Shown: positions 1 through 9,450, numbered from the stretch's first letter. The stretch: DNA of 64,000 bases from Micromonospora foliorum (GCF_022229015.1 NZ_JAKKFF010000135.1:1-64000), one strand, 5' to 3'. The notes: a model not told the origin generated them from the sequence alone. Numbers and translations: made by a program.

Positions 1-1568
1 GCGCTGCCCGCCTCGCCGCTGGCCTCGGCGAGGACCGCGACGGCCGGGTCGGCGAGAGCGAGGCGGGCCAGCGCGAGCTGCTGGGCCTGGGCCGAGGTGA
101 GCTGCCGCCCACCCTCCCCCACCGCGGTGGCGAGACCGTCCGGCAGGGTCCGCACCCACTCGGTGGCGCCGACGAGGTCGAGGGCGGCGGCGATCTCGGC
201 GTCGGTGGCGTCCGGGTCGGCGAGGCGCAGGTCGTCGGCGAGCGGCCCGGCGAAGACGTGCACCTCCTGGCTGATCAGGGCGATCTCGCGACGCAGGCGG
301 TGCTCGTCGAGCTGTGCCAGCGGCACGCCGCGCAGGGTCACCGCGCCGTCGGTGGGCGCGATGATGCCGGCGATGATGCCGGCGAGGGTGCTCTTGCCCG
401 CGCCGCTCGCGCCAACCAGGGCGACACGCTCCCCCGGTGCGAGACGCAGGGCGACGTCCCGCAGCACCACCGGCCCGTCGTCGTAGCGGTGCTGCGCGAC
501 GGTCACCTCCAGTGCCGCCGGTACGGCTCGGTCGGGGCGGGTGGGCTCGGTGCCGGCCGAGGCCGCGGTGTCCGGCAGGGTGGTGACCCCGACGAGTCGG
601 GCGAGGCTGGCCCCGGCCTGCAACACGGAGTCCGACTCGAACAGCAGCAGGCCGATGGGGTTGAAGAGGCGGTGGAAGTAGAGCGCGGCCGTGGTGGCGG
701 CTCCGACCGTGGCCAGGTCGCCACGTACCAGCAGGAAGCCGGCGAGCAGCACGGCGGCGAGCCCCACGAACTCCGAGCGGTTGATGCGCAGCCCGAAGCG
801 GGTGTAGAGACCGAAGATCTCCAGCGACAGGTCGCGGGCGACGCCGGAGCGCTCCGCGATCCGCGCGACGTGGGCGTCCTCCATCCGGTAGGCGCGCACG
901 GTCGCCGCGCCCCGCAGCGCCTCGGCCGTCGCCTGCGCGCGCTCGCCCGTCGCCACCCGCTCCCGGGCGTAGTACGGCACCGAACGCTTGAGGTACCAGC
1001 GCAGCGCCACCGCGTACGCCGGGGCCGCGACCAGCCCGGCGATGCCGAGTCGCCAGTCGAGGGCGAAGAGCCCCGCCGCGGTCAGCACGACGGACAGCAG
1101 CGCGCCGAGGAAGGCGGGGCCGCTGGTGGCGATCACATTCGTCACCACGGCCACGTCGTCGCCGGCACGGGCCACCAGGTCCCCGGTCCCGGCCCGTTCC
1201 AGGGTGGCCGAGGGCAGGTGCAGGGCCCGGTCGAGGACCCGCTCCCGGAGTCGGGCCAGCACGGTCTCGCCGAGACGCGCGGCGACCGCCGCTCCGACCG
1301 CGGTGAGGAGTCCCGCGAGCACGGCGGCGCCCGCGATCACGCCGGCCCAGGCGATCACCCGTTGCGTGTCGGTTCCGGCGATGACGTCGTCGACGAGGCG
1401 GCCGAGCACCCAGGGGGCGACGAGTCCGGTCGCGGCGGCGGCCACCAGCAACGTGCCGGCGACGACACTGAGCCCGGGCAGGAGCGCCAGCTCGGTACGG
1501 AGGGCGGCCCAGGTCTGCCGGCCGGTGGCCGTCGGCAGCAGGTGCCGGGTGATCGGCTCGGACGTCAT
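1..1568 (-). CDS. ABC half-transporter, TMD-NBD, NBD with intact Walker A and degenerate signature (partial, runs off left edge)
   Basis: This is the N-terminal 522 codons of an ABC exporter-fold half-transporter; the C-terminus lies beyond the window. A membrane domain of about 300 residues is followed by a nucleotide-binding domain. Walker A is canonical (GASGAGKST, near bases 380-410) and the Q-loop Gln is present (ISQE). The signature is degraded to LTSAQ instead of LSGGQ, and the Walker B region reads AVLAEAS, with the Asp lost and the Glu kept. The ATG at 1568 overlaps the stop of the downstream-numbered partner by 4 bases, so the two are translationally coupled and presumably form a heterodimer. 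The iron box upstream of the partner suggests iron-controlled siderophore transport. Whether it imports (IrtAB-like) or exports cannot be told from sequence. Confidence 0.85.
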   Translation of the reverse strand, partial: MTSEPITRHLLPTATGRQTWAALRTELALLPGLSVVAGTLLVAAAATGLVAPWVLGRLVDDVIAGTDTQRVIAWAGVIAGAAVLAGLLTAVGAAVAARLGETVLARLRERVLDRALHLPSATLERAGTGDLVARAGDDVAVVTNVIATSGPAFLGALLSVVLTAAGLFALDWRLGIAGLVAAPAYAVALRWYLKRSVPYYARERVATGERAQATAEALRGAATVRAYRMEDAHVARIAERSGVARDLSLEIFGLYTRFGLRINRSEFVGLAAVLLAGFLLVRGDLATVGAATTAALYFHRLFNPIGLLLFESDSVLQAGASLARLVGVTTLPDTAASAGTEPTRPDRAVPAALEVTVAQHRYDDGPVVLRDVALRLAPGERVALVGASGAGKSTLAGIIAGIIAPTDGAVTLRGVPLAQLDEHRLRREIALISQEVHVFAGPLADDLRLADPDATDAEIAAALDLVGATEWVRTLPDGLATAVGEGGRQLTSAQAQQLALARLALADPAVAVLAEASGEAGS

Positions 1569-3271
1569 CGCAGGGTCTCCTCCCGGTAGCGGGCGTCGCT
1601 GGCGAGCAACCGCTCGTGCGGACCCTCGGCGACGACCCGTCCCCGATCGATCACCGCGACCCGGTCGGTGATCCGCAGCAGCGCCGGGCTTGTGGTGATC
1701 AGCACGGTGCCACGGGTGCCCGCCCCGCGAGCCTCGGCCAGCCTGGTGGCGAGCAACCCCTCGGTCACCGCGTCGACCGCCGTGGTGGGGTTGTGCAGCA
1801 CCAGCACCGGCGGGTCGGCGACGAGCGCCCGCGCCAGGCCGATCCGCTGCCGCTGCCCGCCGGAGAGGTTCGCCCCGCGTTCGGTGAGCAGGCGGTCCAA
1901 CCCGTGCGGGTGCGCGGCGAGCACGTCCTCCGCGGCGGCGGCCCGCACGGCGGCACGCAGGACCTCGTCGTCGACGGAGGCGCCGGCGCTGAGGTTGGCG
2001 CGCAGCGTCCCCTCGAACAGCGCCACGTCATGCTGCTCGACCAGGACCACGGCGCGCGCGGCGTCGATGTGCAGCTCGTCGGCGGGCACGCCGTCGAGCA
2101 GGAGCGCTCCCCGGTGCTCCGCGCGGGGCACCCGACCGGCCAGCAGCGCGACCAGCGCCTCGGCCTCGCTCGGGTCGTAGGCGAGCACGCCCAGGATCTC
2201 ACCGGCGCGGACGCGCAGGCTGACGTCGTCGAGGCCCGCGTACGAGACCCCGTCGAGGGTGAGCCGGGACGGGCTCGGGGTGGGCGGTCCGGCGTCACCC
2301 GGCTGCACGACCGGCGCGGCGCCGAGGACCCGCGCGACCCGCCCCGCGGAGGCTCGGGCCATGGCGAACAACTGGACGCAGTACCCGAGCGTCTGCACCG
2401 GCTCGGCGATGAACTGGGCCAGCCCGACCACGGCGACGAGTTCACCGATGGTGAGCCGGCCCTGCAACGCGAGCCAGCCCGCGGCTCCGGCGACCGTCGC
2501 GAGGAAGAGGCCGTTGACGGCGGTGGTGAGCCCGAGGTGCAGGCCCTTGGTGGTGGCGGCGCGCAGGGTGACGTCGAGCGCATGGCGGCTGGCCCCCGCG
2601 TACCGGCGGGCGGCGTGGTCCTGTGCCCCGATGCCGCGCAGTACGCGCAGGCCGGTGACGAGGTCGACGGCGAGGGCGGTGGTGGCCGCGAGGGCCTCCT
2701 GCTGTGACGTGCTGCGCCGGGTGAGCAGTGGCGCCATCCGCTGGAGGGCGACGACCAGCAGGGGTACGCCGATGAGCACCCCGAGGCCGAGGGGTACGTC
2801 GACGACGAGCAGCGCGACGGCCGCGACCACGATGGCGGTGAGCGCCGCGGCGGTGAGGCCGGCGACCCGTACGACGAGCGCGGACAGTTCGGCGTCGGAG
2901 GCCGTCACGGACAGTAGTTCGCCGTCGCGCAGGCCCGACCGGCGTCCACGCGGGTCGAGGGCGCTGCGGACGATCTCGACCCGGGTGGCGTGGGCCTCGT
3001 GTTCGACGGCGGCGAACGCCAGTCGCGCGCCGGCCCGGTAGGCGAAGGCGAGCACGGTGAACAGGGCGGCCAGGCCGGCCAGCGAGAGCAGCAGGGCGCG
3101 GACGTCCCCGGTGGCCACCGCACGGTCGATGAACACGCCGATGGCCACCGGGACGAGGGCTTCGGTGGCCTGGTGGGTGCAGAGCAGCGCGATGCCGGCG
3201 GCCACCCGGGCGCGCTGTCGACGCAGCGCGCGACGGAGCACCACAGGCCCGGTGGTCGCGGCGACTGTCAT
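1565..3271 (-). CDS. ABC half-transporter, TMD-NBD, NBD with degenerate Walker A and intact signature
   Basis: A 568-residue half-transporter with an N-terminal membrane domain and a C-terminal NBD. Its signature is canonical (LSGGQRQR), but the Walker A position reads LAYDPSEAEA with no GKS/T, Walker B ends in HN instead of DE, and the switch His is replaced (ITTSPA). This is the mirror image of its partner, whose Walker A is intact and signature degraded. Paired, they would form one competent ATP site (partner Walker A plus this signature) and one dead site, as in asymmetric heterodimeric ABC exporters. The ATG at 3271 lies 42 bases downstream of an iron box, making this the first gene of an iron-regulated two-gene operon. 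The substrate is inferred to be a siderophore. Confidence 0.88.
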   Translation of the reverse strand: MTVAATTGPVVLRRALRRQRARVAAGIALLCTHQATEALVPVAIGVFIDRAVATGDVRALLLSLAGLAALFTVLAFAYRAGARLAFAAVEHEAHATRVEIVRSALDPRGRRSGLRDGELLSVTASDAELSALVVRVAGLTAAALTAIVVAAVALLVVDVPLGLGVLIGVPLLVVALQRMAPLLTRRSTSQQEALAATTALAVDLVTGLRVLRGIGAQDHAARRYAGASRHALDVTLRAATTKGLHLGLTTAVNGLFLATVAGAAGWLALQGRLTIGELVAVVGLAQFIAEPVQTLGYCVQLFAMARASAGRVARVLGAAPVVQPGDAGPPTPSPSRLTLDGVSYAGLDDVSLRVRAGEILGVLAYDPSEAEALVALLAGRVPRAEHRGALLLDGVPADELHIDAARAVVLVEQHDVALFEGTLRANLSAGASVDDEVLRAAVRAAAAEDVLAAHPHGLDRLLTERGANLSGGQRQRIGLARALVADPPVLVLHNPTTAVDAVTEGLLATRLAEARGAGTRGTVLITTSPALLRITDRVAVIDRGRVVAEGPHERLLASDARYREETLR

Positions 3272-3312
3272 GCTCGGATCGATGAGGGCACGGCGGCGGA
3301 CTCCACTTACGA

Positions 3313-3331
3313 TTAGGGCAGGCTACCCTAA
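3313..3331 (-). promoter_or_regulatory. Iron box (IdeR/DmdR1-type operator) for the ABC transporter pair
   Basis: The 19-bp near-palindrome TTAGGGCAGGCTACCCTAA matches the actinobacterial IdeR/DmdR1 iron-box consensus (TTAGGTTAGGCTAACCTAA) at 16 of 19 positions. It sits 42 bases upstream of the ABC half-transporter start at 3271 and overlaps the last codons of the gluconokinase gene. Iron-replete repression of the transporter pair is expected from the family; binding itself is inference. Confidence 0.82.
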
Positions 3332-3916
3332 CACACCTCCGGAGTCGGGGTGGATGCGGTCCCGGTGCTCCCCCACCGGCACCGGACCGGGCAGGCCGAG
3401 GCCCTTGACGGCCGCCGCGACCAGGGCTTCCGGGGCCAACGAGACATCGAGGACGAGCACCGGCTCGTCCGGCTCGGCCGGCTCCAGCGTGGCGAGCTGC
3501 GACTCCAGCAGACTGGCCGGCATGTAGTGCCCCTCACGCCGGGCCAACCGGGCTCGGATGACCTCCGCCGGCCCGTCCAGGTGCACGAAGTCCACCCGGA
3601 GCGGGCCCTGGCGGAGCACGTCCCGGTACGACCGTTTCAACGCGGAGCAGGCCAGCACCGTCGAGCGACCCTCCGCGCCGCGATCGGCGATCCACCCGGC
3701 GATGTCCCGCAGCCAGGGCCACCGGGTGGTGTCGTCCAGTGGTACGCCCGAGCGCATCCGCGCCACGTTCTCCGGGGAGTGGAACTCGTCCGCCTCGGCG
3801 AACGTCAGCCCGGTGGCCGCGCTGATCCCGCGCGCCACAGTGGTCTTGCCGGCGCCGGAGACGCCCATCACCACGACGTGCCGGGTGGGCCGGGTGCCGC
3901 GCCGCTCACCAGTCAT
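3323..3916 (-). CDS. gntK: Gluconokinase (GntK)
   Basis: 197 residues, the usual size for thermoresistant-type gluconokinase, a cytoplasmic P-loop kinase that phosphorylates D-gluconate to 6-phosphogluconate. The P-loop GVSGAGKTT lies near residue 18, followed by the family motifs [19 protein letters not shown] and [10 protein letters not shown]. It overlaps the end of the mannonate dehydratase gene by 11 bases and is the last gene of the aldonate operon that starts at 9450. Its 3' end runs through the iron box of the next operon. Assignment to GntK is firm; which aldonate is the main physiological substrate here is not settled by sequence. Confidence 0.93.
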   Translation of the reverse strand: MTGERRGTRPTRHVVVMGVSGAGKTTVARGISAATGLTFAEADEFHSPENVARMRSGVPLDDTTRWPWLRDIAGWIADRGAEGRSTVLACSALKRSYRDVLRQGPLRVDFVHLDGPAEVIRARLARREGHYMPASLLESQLATLEPAEPDEPVLVLDVSLAPEALVAAAVKGLGLPGPVPVGEHRDRIHPDSGGVLG

Positions 3917-5135
3917 GAACCGTGCCGTCCTTGAGCCGGTTGAACGGCAGGTACGCCGGCTCGTAGGGGAACCGGGCCGCCGCCTCCTCGTCGAGCTCCA
4001 CCCCGAGCCCCGGTTGGTCGCCGGGGTGCAGGTAGCCGTCGGTGAAGGTGAACGACTGCCGGAACACCTCGTTGGCCAGCGGGGTGTGCTTCATGTACTC
4101 CTGGATGCCGAAGTTGTGGATGGCCAGGTCCAGGTGCAGCGCCGCGGCCATACCCACCGGGGAGATGTCGGTGGGGCCGTGGATGCCGGACTTGATCTGG
4201 TACTGGGCGGCGAAGTCGAGCAGCTTGCGCATCGCGGTGATGCCGCCGGTGTGGGTGACCGCGGACCGGACGTAGTCGATCAGCTGTTCGCGGATCAGGG
4301 TCTGGTAGTCCCAGACCGTGTTGAAGACCTCACCGATGGCCAGTGGGGTGGTGGTGTGCTGGCGGACCAGCCGCAGCGCCTCCTGGTTCTCGGCCGGGGT
4401 GCAGTCCTCCAACCAGAACAGGTCGTACGGTTCGAGGGCCTTGCCGAGCTTGGCGGCCTGGATCGGGGTCATCCGGTGGTGACCGTCGTGCAGCAGCGGC
4501 AACTCCGGGCCGAACTCGTTGCGCACCGCCTCGAAGACCGACGGCAGGTGGCGCAGGTACGCGCGGGTGTCCCAGTCCTCCTCGGCGGGCAGCGGGGTGC
4601 GCTGCGCGGGCTCGTAGTCGTAGCGCTGGCCGGTGGCGCTGGGCTGTGCGGCCACACCGTAGACCGCGTTGATCCCCGGCACCGAGGTCTGCACCCGGAT
4701 CGACCGGAAGCCCTCGTCGAGGTGGCGGCGGATCGAGTCGAACAGCTCGGGGATGTCCCGCCCCGACGCGTGCCCGTAGGCCATGATGCCGGTGCGGGAC
4801 GCGCCGCCCAGCAGTTGGTACAGCGGCATGCCGGCGGCCTTGGCCAAGATGTCCCACAGCGCGACGTCCACCGCGGCGATGGCCGCCATGGTGACCGGGC
4901 CACGTCGCCAATACGCCGACCGGTACAGGAACTGCCAGGTGTCCTCGATCCGGTGCGGGTCCCGCCCCATCAGCAGCGGGGCGACGTGGTCGCGCAGGTA
5001 CGAGGCGACGGAGAGCTCACGGCCGTTGAGCGTGGCGTCGCCCAGACCGGTGATGCCCTCATCGGTGGTGATCTTGAGGGTGACGAAGTTCCGGTCGGGG
5101 CTGGACACGATGACGTCTGCTGCGACGATCTTCAC
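3906..5135 (-). CDS. manD: D-mannonate dehydratase, enolase superfamily (ManD/RspA type)
   Basis: 409 residues, full length for the ManD subgroup, which dehydrates D-mannonate (in some members D-gluconate) to 2-keto-3-deoxygluconate. The N-terminal capping domain is nearly diagnostic ([30 protein letters not shown]). The barrel carries the metal and acid/base motifs [15 protein letters not shown] and GEVFN, and the ManD C-terminal HGPTDISP. The gene lies 31 bases after the galactonate dehydratase gene and overlaps gntK. Because ManD members range from efficient mannonate-specific enzymes to promiscuous low-activity ones, in vivo substrate preference stays open. Confidence 0.93.
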   Translation of the reverse strand: MKIVAADVIVSSPDRNFVTLKITTDEGITGLGDATLNGRELSVASYLRDHVAPLLMGRDPHRIEDTWQFLYRSAYWRRGPVTMAAIAAVDVALWDILAKAAGMPLYQLLGGASRTGIMAYGHASGRDIPELFDSIRRHLDEGFRSIRVQTSVPGINAVYGVAAQPSATGQRYDYEPAQRTPLPAEEDWDTRAYLRHLPSVFEAVRNEFGPELPLLHDGHHRMTPIQAAKLGKALEPYDLFWLEDCTPAENQEALRLVRQHTTTPLAIGEVFNTVWDYQTLIREQLIDYVRSAVTHTGGITAMRKLLDFAAQYQIKSGIHGPTDISPVGMAAALHLDLAIHNFGIQEYMKHTPLANEVFRQSFTFTDGYLHPGDQPGLGVELDEEAAARFPYEPAYLPFNRLKDGTVHDW

Positions 5136-5166
5136 GGGGTGCCTTTCGTTCTTGCCGGTCGGGGTC

Positions 5167-6315
5167 TCACCACTCCGCGTAGGAGCCGTCGGGGTGCCGC
5201 CAGGTCGGGCTGCGCCAGGCGTGCCCGCGCTTGTCCGCGGTCCGCACCGCGTGTTCGTCGATCTCGATGCCGAGACCCGGCGCGGTCAACCGCTGCACGT
5301 ACCCGTCGACGAAGGTCAGCGGGGTCTGGTCGAGGCAGTAGTCGAGCACCTCGGCGCCCTGGTTGTAGTGGATGCCGATGCTCTGCTCCTGGATCAGGAA
5401 GTTCGGTGTGGCGAAGCCGACCTGGAGGCAGGCGGCGAGGGCGATCGGCCCGAGCGGGCAGTGCGGGGCGAGCTGCACGTCGTACACCTCGGCCAACGTG
5501 GCGATCTTGCGGACCTCGGTGATGCCGCCGGCGTGCGCGAGGTCCGGCTGGGCCACGGCGATGCCCGCCTGCAACACGGGCAGGAACTCCTGCCGGCTGT
5601 AGAGCCGCTCCCCCGTCGAGACGGGGGTGCTCGTGCACCGGACGACCTCGCCGATCAGGTGCGAGTTCTCCGGCACCACCGGTTCTTCCAGGAAGAACGG
5701 CCGGTACGGCTCCAGCAGCGGGGCGACCCGCCGGACGTTGGCGAGGGTGAACCGACCGTGGAAGTCGACCGCGACGTCGCGGTCGTCGCCGAGGACCTCG
5801 CGGGCGACGGCCACCCGCTGCACCACCGCGTCGAGGTCGGCGACCGAGGCGAGCGGGCCCATCGGCCCGGACGCGTTCATCTTCACCGCGGTCAGGCCCG
5901 CCTCGATCCGGGCGCTGATCTGGTCGCGGATCTCGGCGGGCTCGTCACCGCCGATCCAGCCGTACACCCGGATCCGGTCCCGGACCGGCCCGCCGAGGAG
6001 CTGGTGCACCGGGGCGCCGTAGTGCTTGCCGGCGATGTCCCAGAGCGCCTGGTCCAGGCCGGACACCGCGCTGGCCAGGATCGGGCCGCCCCGGTAGAAG
6101 GACCCCTTGGTCAACACCTGCCAGTGGTCCTCGATGCGCAGCGCGTCCCGACCGGTGAGCAGCTCGCTGAGCTGGTGGACGGCCGTGCGCACGGTCTCGG
6201 ACCGGCCCTCGCAGGTCGCCTCGCCCCAGCCGACGATGCCGGACTCCGTCTCGATCCGGACGAACAGCCAGCGGGGCGCGACCAGGAACGTCTCTACCCT
6301 TGCGATCGTCGTCAT
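5167..6315 (-). CDS. dgoD: D-galactonate dehydratase (DgoD)
   Basis: 382 residues, close to E. coli DgoD over the whole length: N-terminal PPRW-like segment ([12 protein letters not shown]), [16 protein letters not shown], the metal/acid motifs DFHGR, LEEPV and GERLYSR, then [12 protein letters not shown] and the [12 protein letters not shown] block with the catalytic His. It makes 2-keto-3-deoxy-D-galactonate from D-galactonate in the cytoplasm. It starts 6 bases after the ABC permease gene, so uptake and dehydration are co-transcribed. No KDG(al) kinase or aldolase is visible in the window, so later steps must be encoded elsewhere. Confidence 0.94.
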   Translation of the reverse strand: MTTIARVETFLVAPRWLFVRIETESGIVGWGEATCEGRSETVRTAVHQLSELLTGRDALRIEDHWQVLTKGSFYRGGPILASAVSGLDQALWDIAGKHYGAPVHQLLGGPVRDRIRVYGWIGGDEPAEIRDQISARIEAGLTAVKMNASGPMGPLASVADLDAVVQRVAVAREVLGDDRDVAVDFHGRFTLANVRRVAPLLEPYRPFFLEEPVVPENSHLIGEVVRCTSTPVSTGERLYSRQEFLPVLQAGIAVAQPDLAHAGGITEVRKIATLAEVYDVQLAPHCPLGPIALAACLQVGFATPNFLIQEQSIGIHYNQGAEVLDYCLDQTPLTFVDGYVQRLTAPGLGIEIDEHAVRTADKRGHAWRSPTWRHPDGSYAEW

Positions 6316-6321
6316 GCCCGG

Positions 6322-7137
6322 TCAGCCCTTCGTGGCACCGGCGGTGAGACCGGAGACGACGTACTTCTGCACGAACAGGGCGATCAGCATGATCGGCAGG
6401 GTGACCACCGTCGCCGCAGCCATCAGGCCGCCCCAGTCGATGCTGGCGTAGCCGACGAAGTCGAAGATCGCGACGGGCAGCGTCTTCGTGTCGGAGCCGG
6501 AGAGCACCAGGGCGAACATGAAGTTGTTCCAGGAGAAGATGAAGGAGAGGATGCCGGCGGTCGCGACGCCGGCCACCGACAGCGGCAGGGTGATCCGCCG
6601 GAACGCGCCGATGTGGGTCAACCCGTCGACCAGCGCGGCCTCTTCCAACTCGGCCGGCAGGCCGTCGAAGTAGCCCATCATGATGTAGACGATCAGTGGC
6701 AGCGACACGAACATGTGGCTCAGGATCAGCACGGTGAAGCCGCCGACCATCTTCAGGTTCGAGAAGACGTAGTACCAGGGCACCAGGAGCGAGACGCCGG
6801 GGATCACCCGGGCCATGAGCACGACGAGCGCGGACTTCTTCATGCTGAACCGGCTCATCGAGTACGCCGCGGGCACCCCGAGCAGGAGCGAGAGCGTGGT
6901 GGCCGCGAACGCCACCCAGAGGCTGTTGCCGATGAACTGGAGGTAGTTCGCCTGCTGGAGAACTGTCTCGTAGTTCTTCAGGCTGGGTGAGAAGGCGAAC
7001 GCCTTGGCGGTGTCGTAGATGTCCACGTTGGTCTTGAACGACGCGGCGATCATCCAGAGCAGCGGCGCCATCAGCGCGAACACCACGACGACGAGAGCCG
7101 ACGTGCGGAACACCCGGTACGGCTTGCTCGGCTTCAT
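6322..7137 (-). CDS. Carbohydrate ABC permease, MalG family (CUT1)
   Basis: 271 residues with about six membrane segments, beginning MKPSKPYRVFRTSALVV. The inner-membrane loop carries the EAA-type motif (ELEEAALVDGLTHIGAFRRI), which docks the ATPase. The ATG at 7137 was chosen because it overlaps the stop of the partner permease by 4 bases and gives the family length; the reading frame stays open further upstream only in the shadow of that gene. With the partner permease and lipoprotein it forms a CUT1 importer for an aldonic acid or a related sugar. No ATPase gene accompanies the set; in actinomycetes such importers commonly share a distant MsiK-type ATPase. Confidence 0.9.
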   Translation of the reverse strand: MKPSKPYRVFRTSALVVVVFALMAPLLWMIAASFKTNVDIYDTAKAFAFSPSLKNYETVLQQANYLQFIGNSLWVAFAATTLSLLLGVPAAYSMSRFSMKKSALVVLMARVIPGVSLLVPWYYVFSNLKMVGGFTVLILSHMFVSLPLIVYIMMGYFDGLPAELEEAALVDGLTHIGAFRRITLPLSVAGVATAGILSFIFSWNNFMFALVLSGSDTKTLPVAIFDFVGYASIDWGGLMAAATVVTLPIMLIALFVQKYVVSGLTAGATKG

Positions 7138-8087
7138 CGGCCCAGCCCCTTCTTGCGATAGGTGAGGGCCCACATCACCCCGATGATGATCAGGAAGAAG
7201 ATGATGAGGACTGTCGACGAGACGCCGTAGTCGTTGTAGTCGAAGCTGAGGCCGTACGCGTACACGTTGAGGGTCTCGACCTCGTGGAAGGACCCACCGC
7301 CGCGCCCCTTGGTGGCGTAGAGGATGTCGAACGTCTTCAGCGCGTCGATGCCGCGCAGCAGGATGGCGACGATCACCGTGGGCATCAGCAGCGGCAGGGT
7401 GACGTGCCGGAACCGCTGCCAGCTGCTGGCGCCGTCGATGCGGGCCGCCTCCTGGGGCTCGTCGGAGAGCGAGGTGAGCCCGGCGAGCAGGATCAGCACG
7501 ACCATCGGGGTCCACTGCCAGATGTCGATGAACATCGTCGTCGGCAGGGCCGAGTGCTGCCCGGCCAGCCAGGGCTGGGGGCCGATCCCGATCCAGCCGA
7601 GCAGCTGGTTCGCCATCCCGATGTTGGGGTCGAAGATCAGGCGCCACATCATGCCGACCGCCACCGGGGTGGCCACCAGCGGCAGGAGGATCGCGACGCG
7701 GACCCATTTCTCACCGCGGAAGGGCCGCCACAGCAGCAGGGCGATCGCCATGCCGAGGACGACCTCGAAGAACAGCACGACGCCGGTGAAGAGGACGGTC
7801 CGCCAGACCGCCGGCCAGAACCGGTCGGTGTCGGTGAGCACGTCGAGGTAGTTCTGGAAGCCGATGAACTCCGACTCGGCGCGTACCGAACCCTCGGCGT
7901 CGGTCAGGCTCAGGTAGCCGGTCCACGCCACCGGAAAGACGATCAGCACGGCGACGAACGCCATGGCGGGTGCCGCGAAGAGCCACTTGCGGTGTTCGTT
8001 GGCCCAACGCGACCAGGCCGACGTGGTGTCCAGGGACGCCGCGGGGGCCTCGGGCGAATCGGTACGGGGGGTGAGAACGGCTGACAT
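7134..8087 (-). CDS. Carbohydrate ABC permease, MalF family (CUT1)
   Basis: 317 residues. A cytoplasmic N-terminus of about 35 residues precedes the first membrane helix (KWLFAAPAMAFVAVLIVFPV), followed by five more helices and an EAA loop near residue 220 (EPQEAARIDGASSWQRFRHV). The ATG at 8087 follows a weak purine-rich stretch; longer in-frame extensions run into the preceding gene and have no membrane or coding character. It is coupled by a 4-base overlap to the MalG-type permease. A strong 13-bp hairpin separates it from the substrate-binding protein gene and probably tunes the relative expression of the two. Confidence 0.9.
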   Translation of the reverse strand: MSAVLTPRTDSPEAPAASLDTTSAWSRWANEHRKWLFAAPAMAFVAVLIVFPVAWTGYLSLTDAEGSVRAESEFIGFQNYLDVLTDTDRFWPAVWRTVLFTGVVLFFEVVLGMAIALLLWRPFRGEKWVRVAILLPLVATPVAVGMMWRLIFDPNIGMANQLLGWIGIGPQPWLAGQHSALPTTMFIDIWQWTPMVVLILLAGLTSLSDEPQEAARIDGASSWQRFRHVTLPLLMPTVIVAILLRGIDALKTFDILYATKGRGGGSFHEVETLNVYAYGLSFDYNDYGVSSTVLIIFFLIIIGVMWALTYRKKGLGR

Positions 8088-8123
8088 TGAGATCTCCGGG
8101 TTGGAGGGGCCAGGTCCCGGCGA

Positions 8124-8152
8124 GGCGGCGGAGCCGGGTCGGCTCCGCCGCC
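8124..8152 (-). other. Intercistronic stem-loop between binding-protein and permease genes
   Basis: The arms GGCGGCGGAGCCG (8124-8136) and CGGCTCCGCCGCC (8140-8152) form a perfect 13-bp stem with a 3-base loop in the 76-bp gap between the binding-protein stop and the permease start. There is no T-tract, so this looks like an mRNA-stabilising or attenuating element rather than a true terminator. Confidence 0.7.
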
Positions 8153-8163
8153 CAGCGCGTGGG

Positions 8164-9450
8164 TTACTTCGCCTCGTCGTCGAGGAACTTCTGGAACGCC
8201 GCGTTGGCCGTGTCCGCCGAGCTGGCGGCGTCCTTGCCGGTGATCGCGTCGACGATCGGTTGGCCGACGATCTCCCGCGCCTGGGCCACCTTGACCACCA
8301 GCGGACGGTCGTGCCCGACCCCGTTGGCGGTGCTGACCGTGTTGGCCTCGGCGAGGTCCTTCGGGTAGGAGGCGGTACCCGCCGGGTTCGCCCAGACCGA
8401 GGTGCGGGCACCGGGTACGCCGGCCGTCTGCTGCGCCAGCGCCTGCTCCTTGCCGGCGGCCCACTGGATGAACTTCCAGGCGTTGTCCTTGTTCTCCGAG
8501 CTGTCGTTCACCCCGAGCGCCCAGGACGGGATGTTGTACGGCTTCGATCCGGCCGGGCCGGCCGGGAAGGCGGCGAAGCCGACGGAGTCGACGACCTTGG
8601 ACTTGGTCGGGTCGGTGGCGTTCTTGTAGAGCGAGTTGGCCTCGGTGTAGAACGCGGCCTTGCCCTGCGTGAAGATCGCCATCGCCTCCGACCAGCTCAT
8701 GTCGGTGCTGATGTTCTCCGGGCCGTGGTCCCGGAGCAGCCCGCCGTAGTAGGCGTACGCCTGCTTGGCCTGCTCGGTGTTGACGGTGGCCTTTCCGCTG
8801 GCGTCCACGAAGTCGCCGCCGAAGCTGAAGAGGAAGCTGGAGAACTGCGTGACGGCGGCGGCCTTGCCGGTACGAGCGACGAAGCCGGCGACGCCCGGGT
8901 TGTCGGCCTCGATCTTCGCGGCCTGTGCCTTGAGCTCGTCGAGGGTCTTGGGCGGCGCGGTGAAGCCGGACTTCGTCAGCAGGTCCTTGCGGTAGTAGAG
9001 GACCTCCTGCTCGGTGATGATCGGCAGTCCGACGATCTTGTCCTCATAGGTCGTCGCCTGCACCGGCCCGGCCTGGAAGTCGGAGAACTCGAAGGCGCTG
9101 TCGGACTTGACCCTCTCGCTCAGGTCGGCGAGGTACTTGTTCTTGCCGAACAGCTTCCCCTCCTGCAGGGGCCGGTACATCATCACGTCGAGGTCGTCGG
9201 ACCCGGCGTTCAGCTTGACGTTGTACTGGTCGGAGAGCTGGTCCTCACCGAGCTGGGTGACTTCGACCTTGAGGCCGGACTGCTTCTCGAACTCCGGCAG
9301 GACCTTCTTGATGTTCTCCGTCCACACGTGGTTCACCAGCGTCACGCGGACGGTCTTCGAGTCCTCGCCGCCGCCATCGCCGCCGCAGGCGGCCAGGCCC
9401 ATGGCGGCGACCACAGCCAGAGAAGTGCCGATTATCGATCGACGTCGCAC
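8164..9450 (-). CDS. Extracellular solute-binding lipoprotein, CUT1 sugar/aldonate importer
   Basis: 428 residues from a GTG at 9450, chosen because AAGGAG lies 7 bases upstream and the product then begins with a classical lipoprotein signal (VRRRSIIGTSL then AAMGLAACGG, lipobox Cys near residue 21). A longer ATG start at 9522 would put about 24 polar residues ahead of the signal and is unlikely. The mature part is a family-1 solute-binding protein. It is the first gene of an operon running through both permeases, dgoD, manD and gntK, so the ligand is probably a hexonate such as galactonate, mannonate or gluconate. Divergent from, and presumably controlled by, the GntR gene at 9586. Confidence 0.9.
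   Translation of the reverse strand: MRRRSIIGTSLAVVAAMGLAACGGDGGGEDSKTVRVTLVNHVWTENIKKVLPEFEKQSGLKVEVTQLGEDQLSDQYNVKLNAGSDDLDVMMYRPLQEGKLFGKNKYLADLSERVKSDSAFEFSDFQAGPVQATTYEDKIVGLPIITEQEVLYYRKDLLTKSGFTAPPKTLDELKAQAAKIEADNPGVAGFVARTGKAAAVTQFSSFLFSFGGDFVDASGKATVNTEQAKQAYAYYGGLLRDHGPENISTDMSWSEAMAIFTQGKAAFYTEANSLYKNATDPTKSKVVDSVGFAAFPAGPAGSKPYNIPSWALGVNDSSENKDNAWKFIQWAAGKEQALAQQTAGVPGARTSVWANPAGTASYPKDLAEANTVSTANGVGHDRPLVVKVAQAREIVGQPIVDAITGKDAASSADTANAAFQKFLDDEAK

Noticed and set aside
3558-6990. Very long open frames on the plus strand opposite the dehydratase and kinase genes
   Set aside because: They are antisense artefacts of GC-rich third positions: Arg/Gly/Ala-rich translations with no domains, while the minus strand has complete enzymes.
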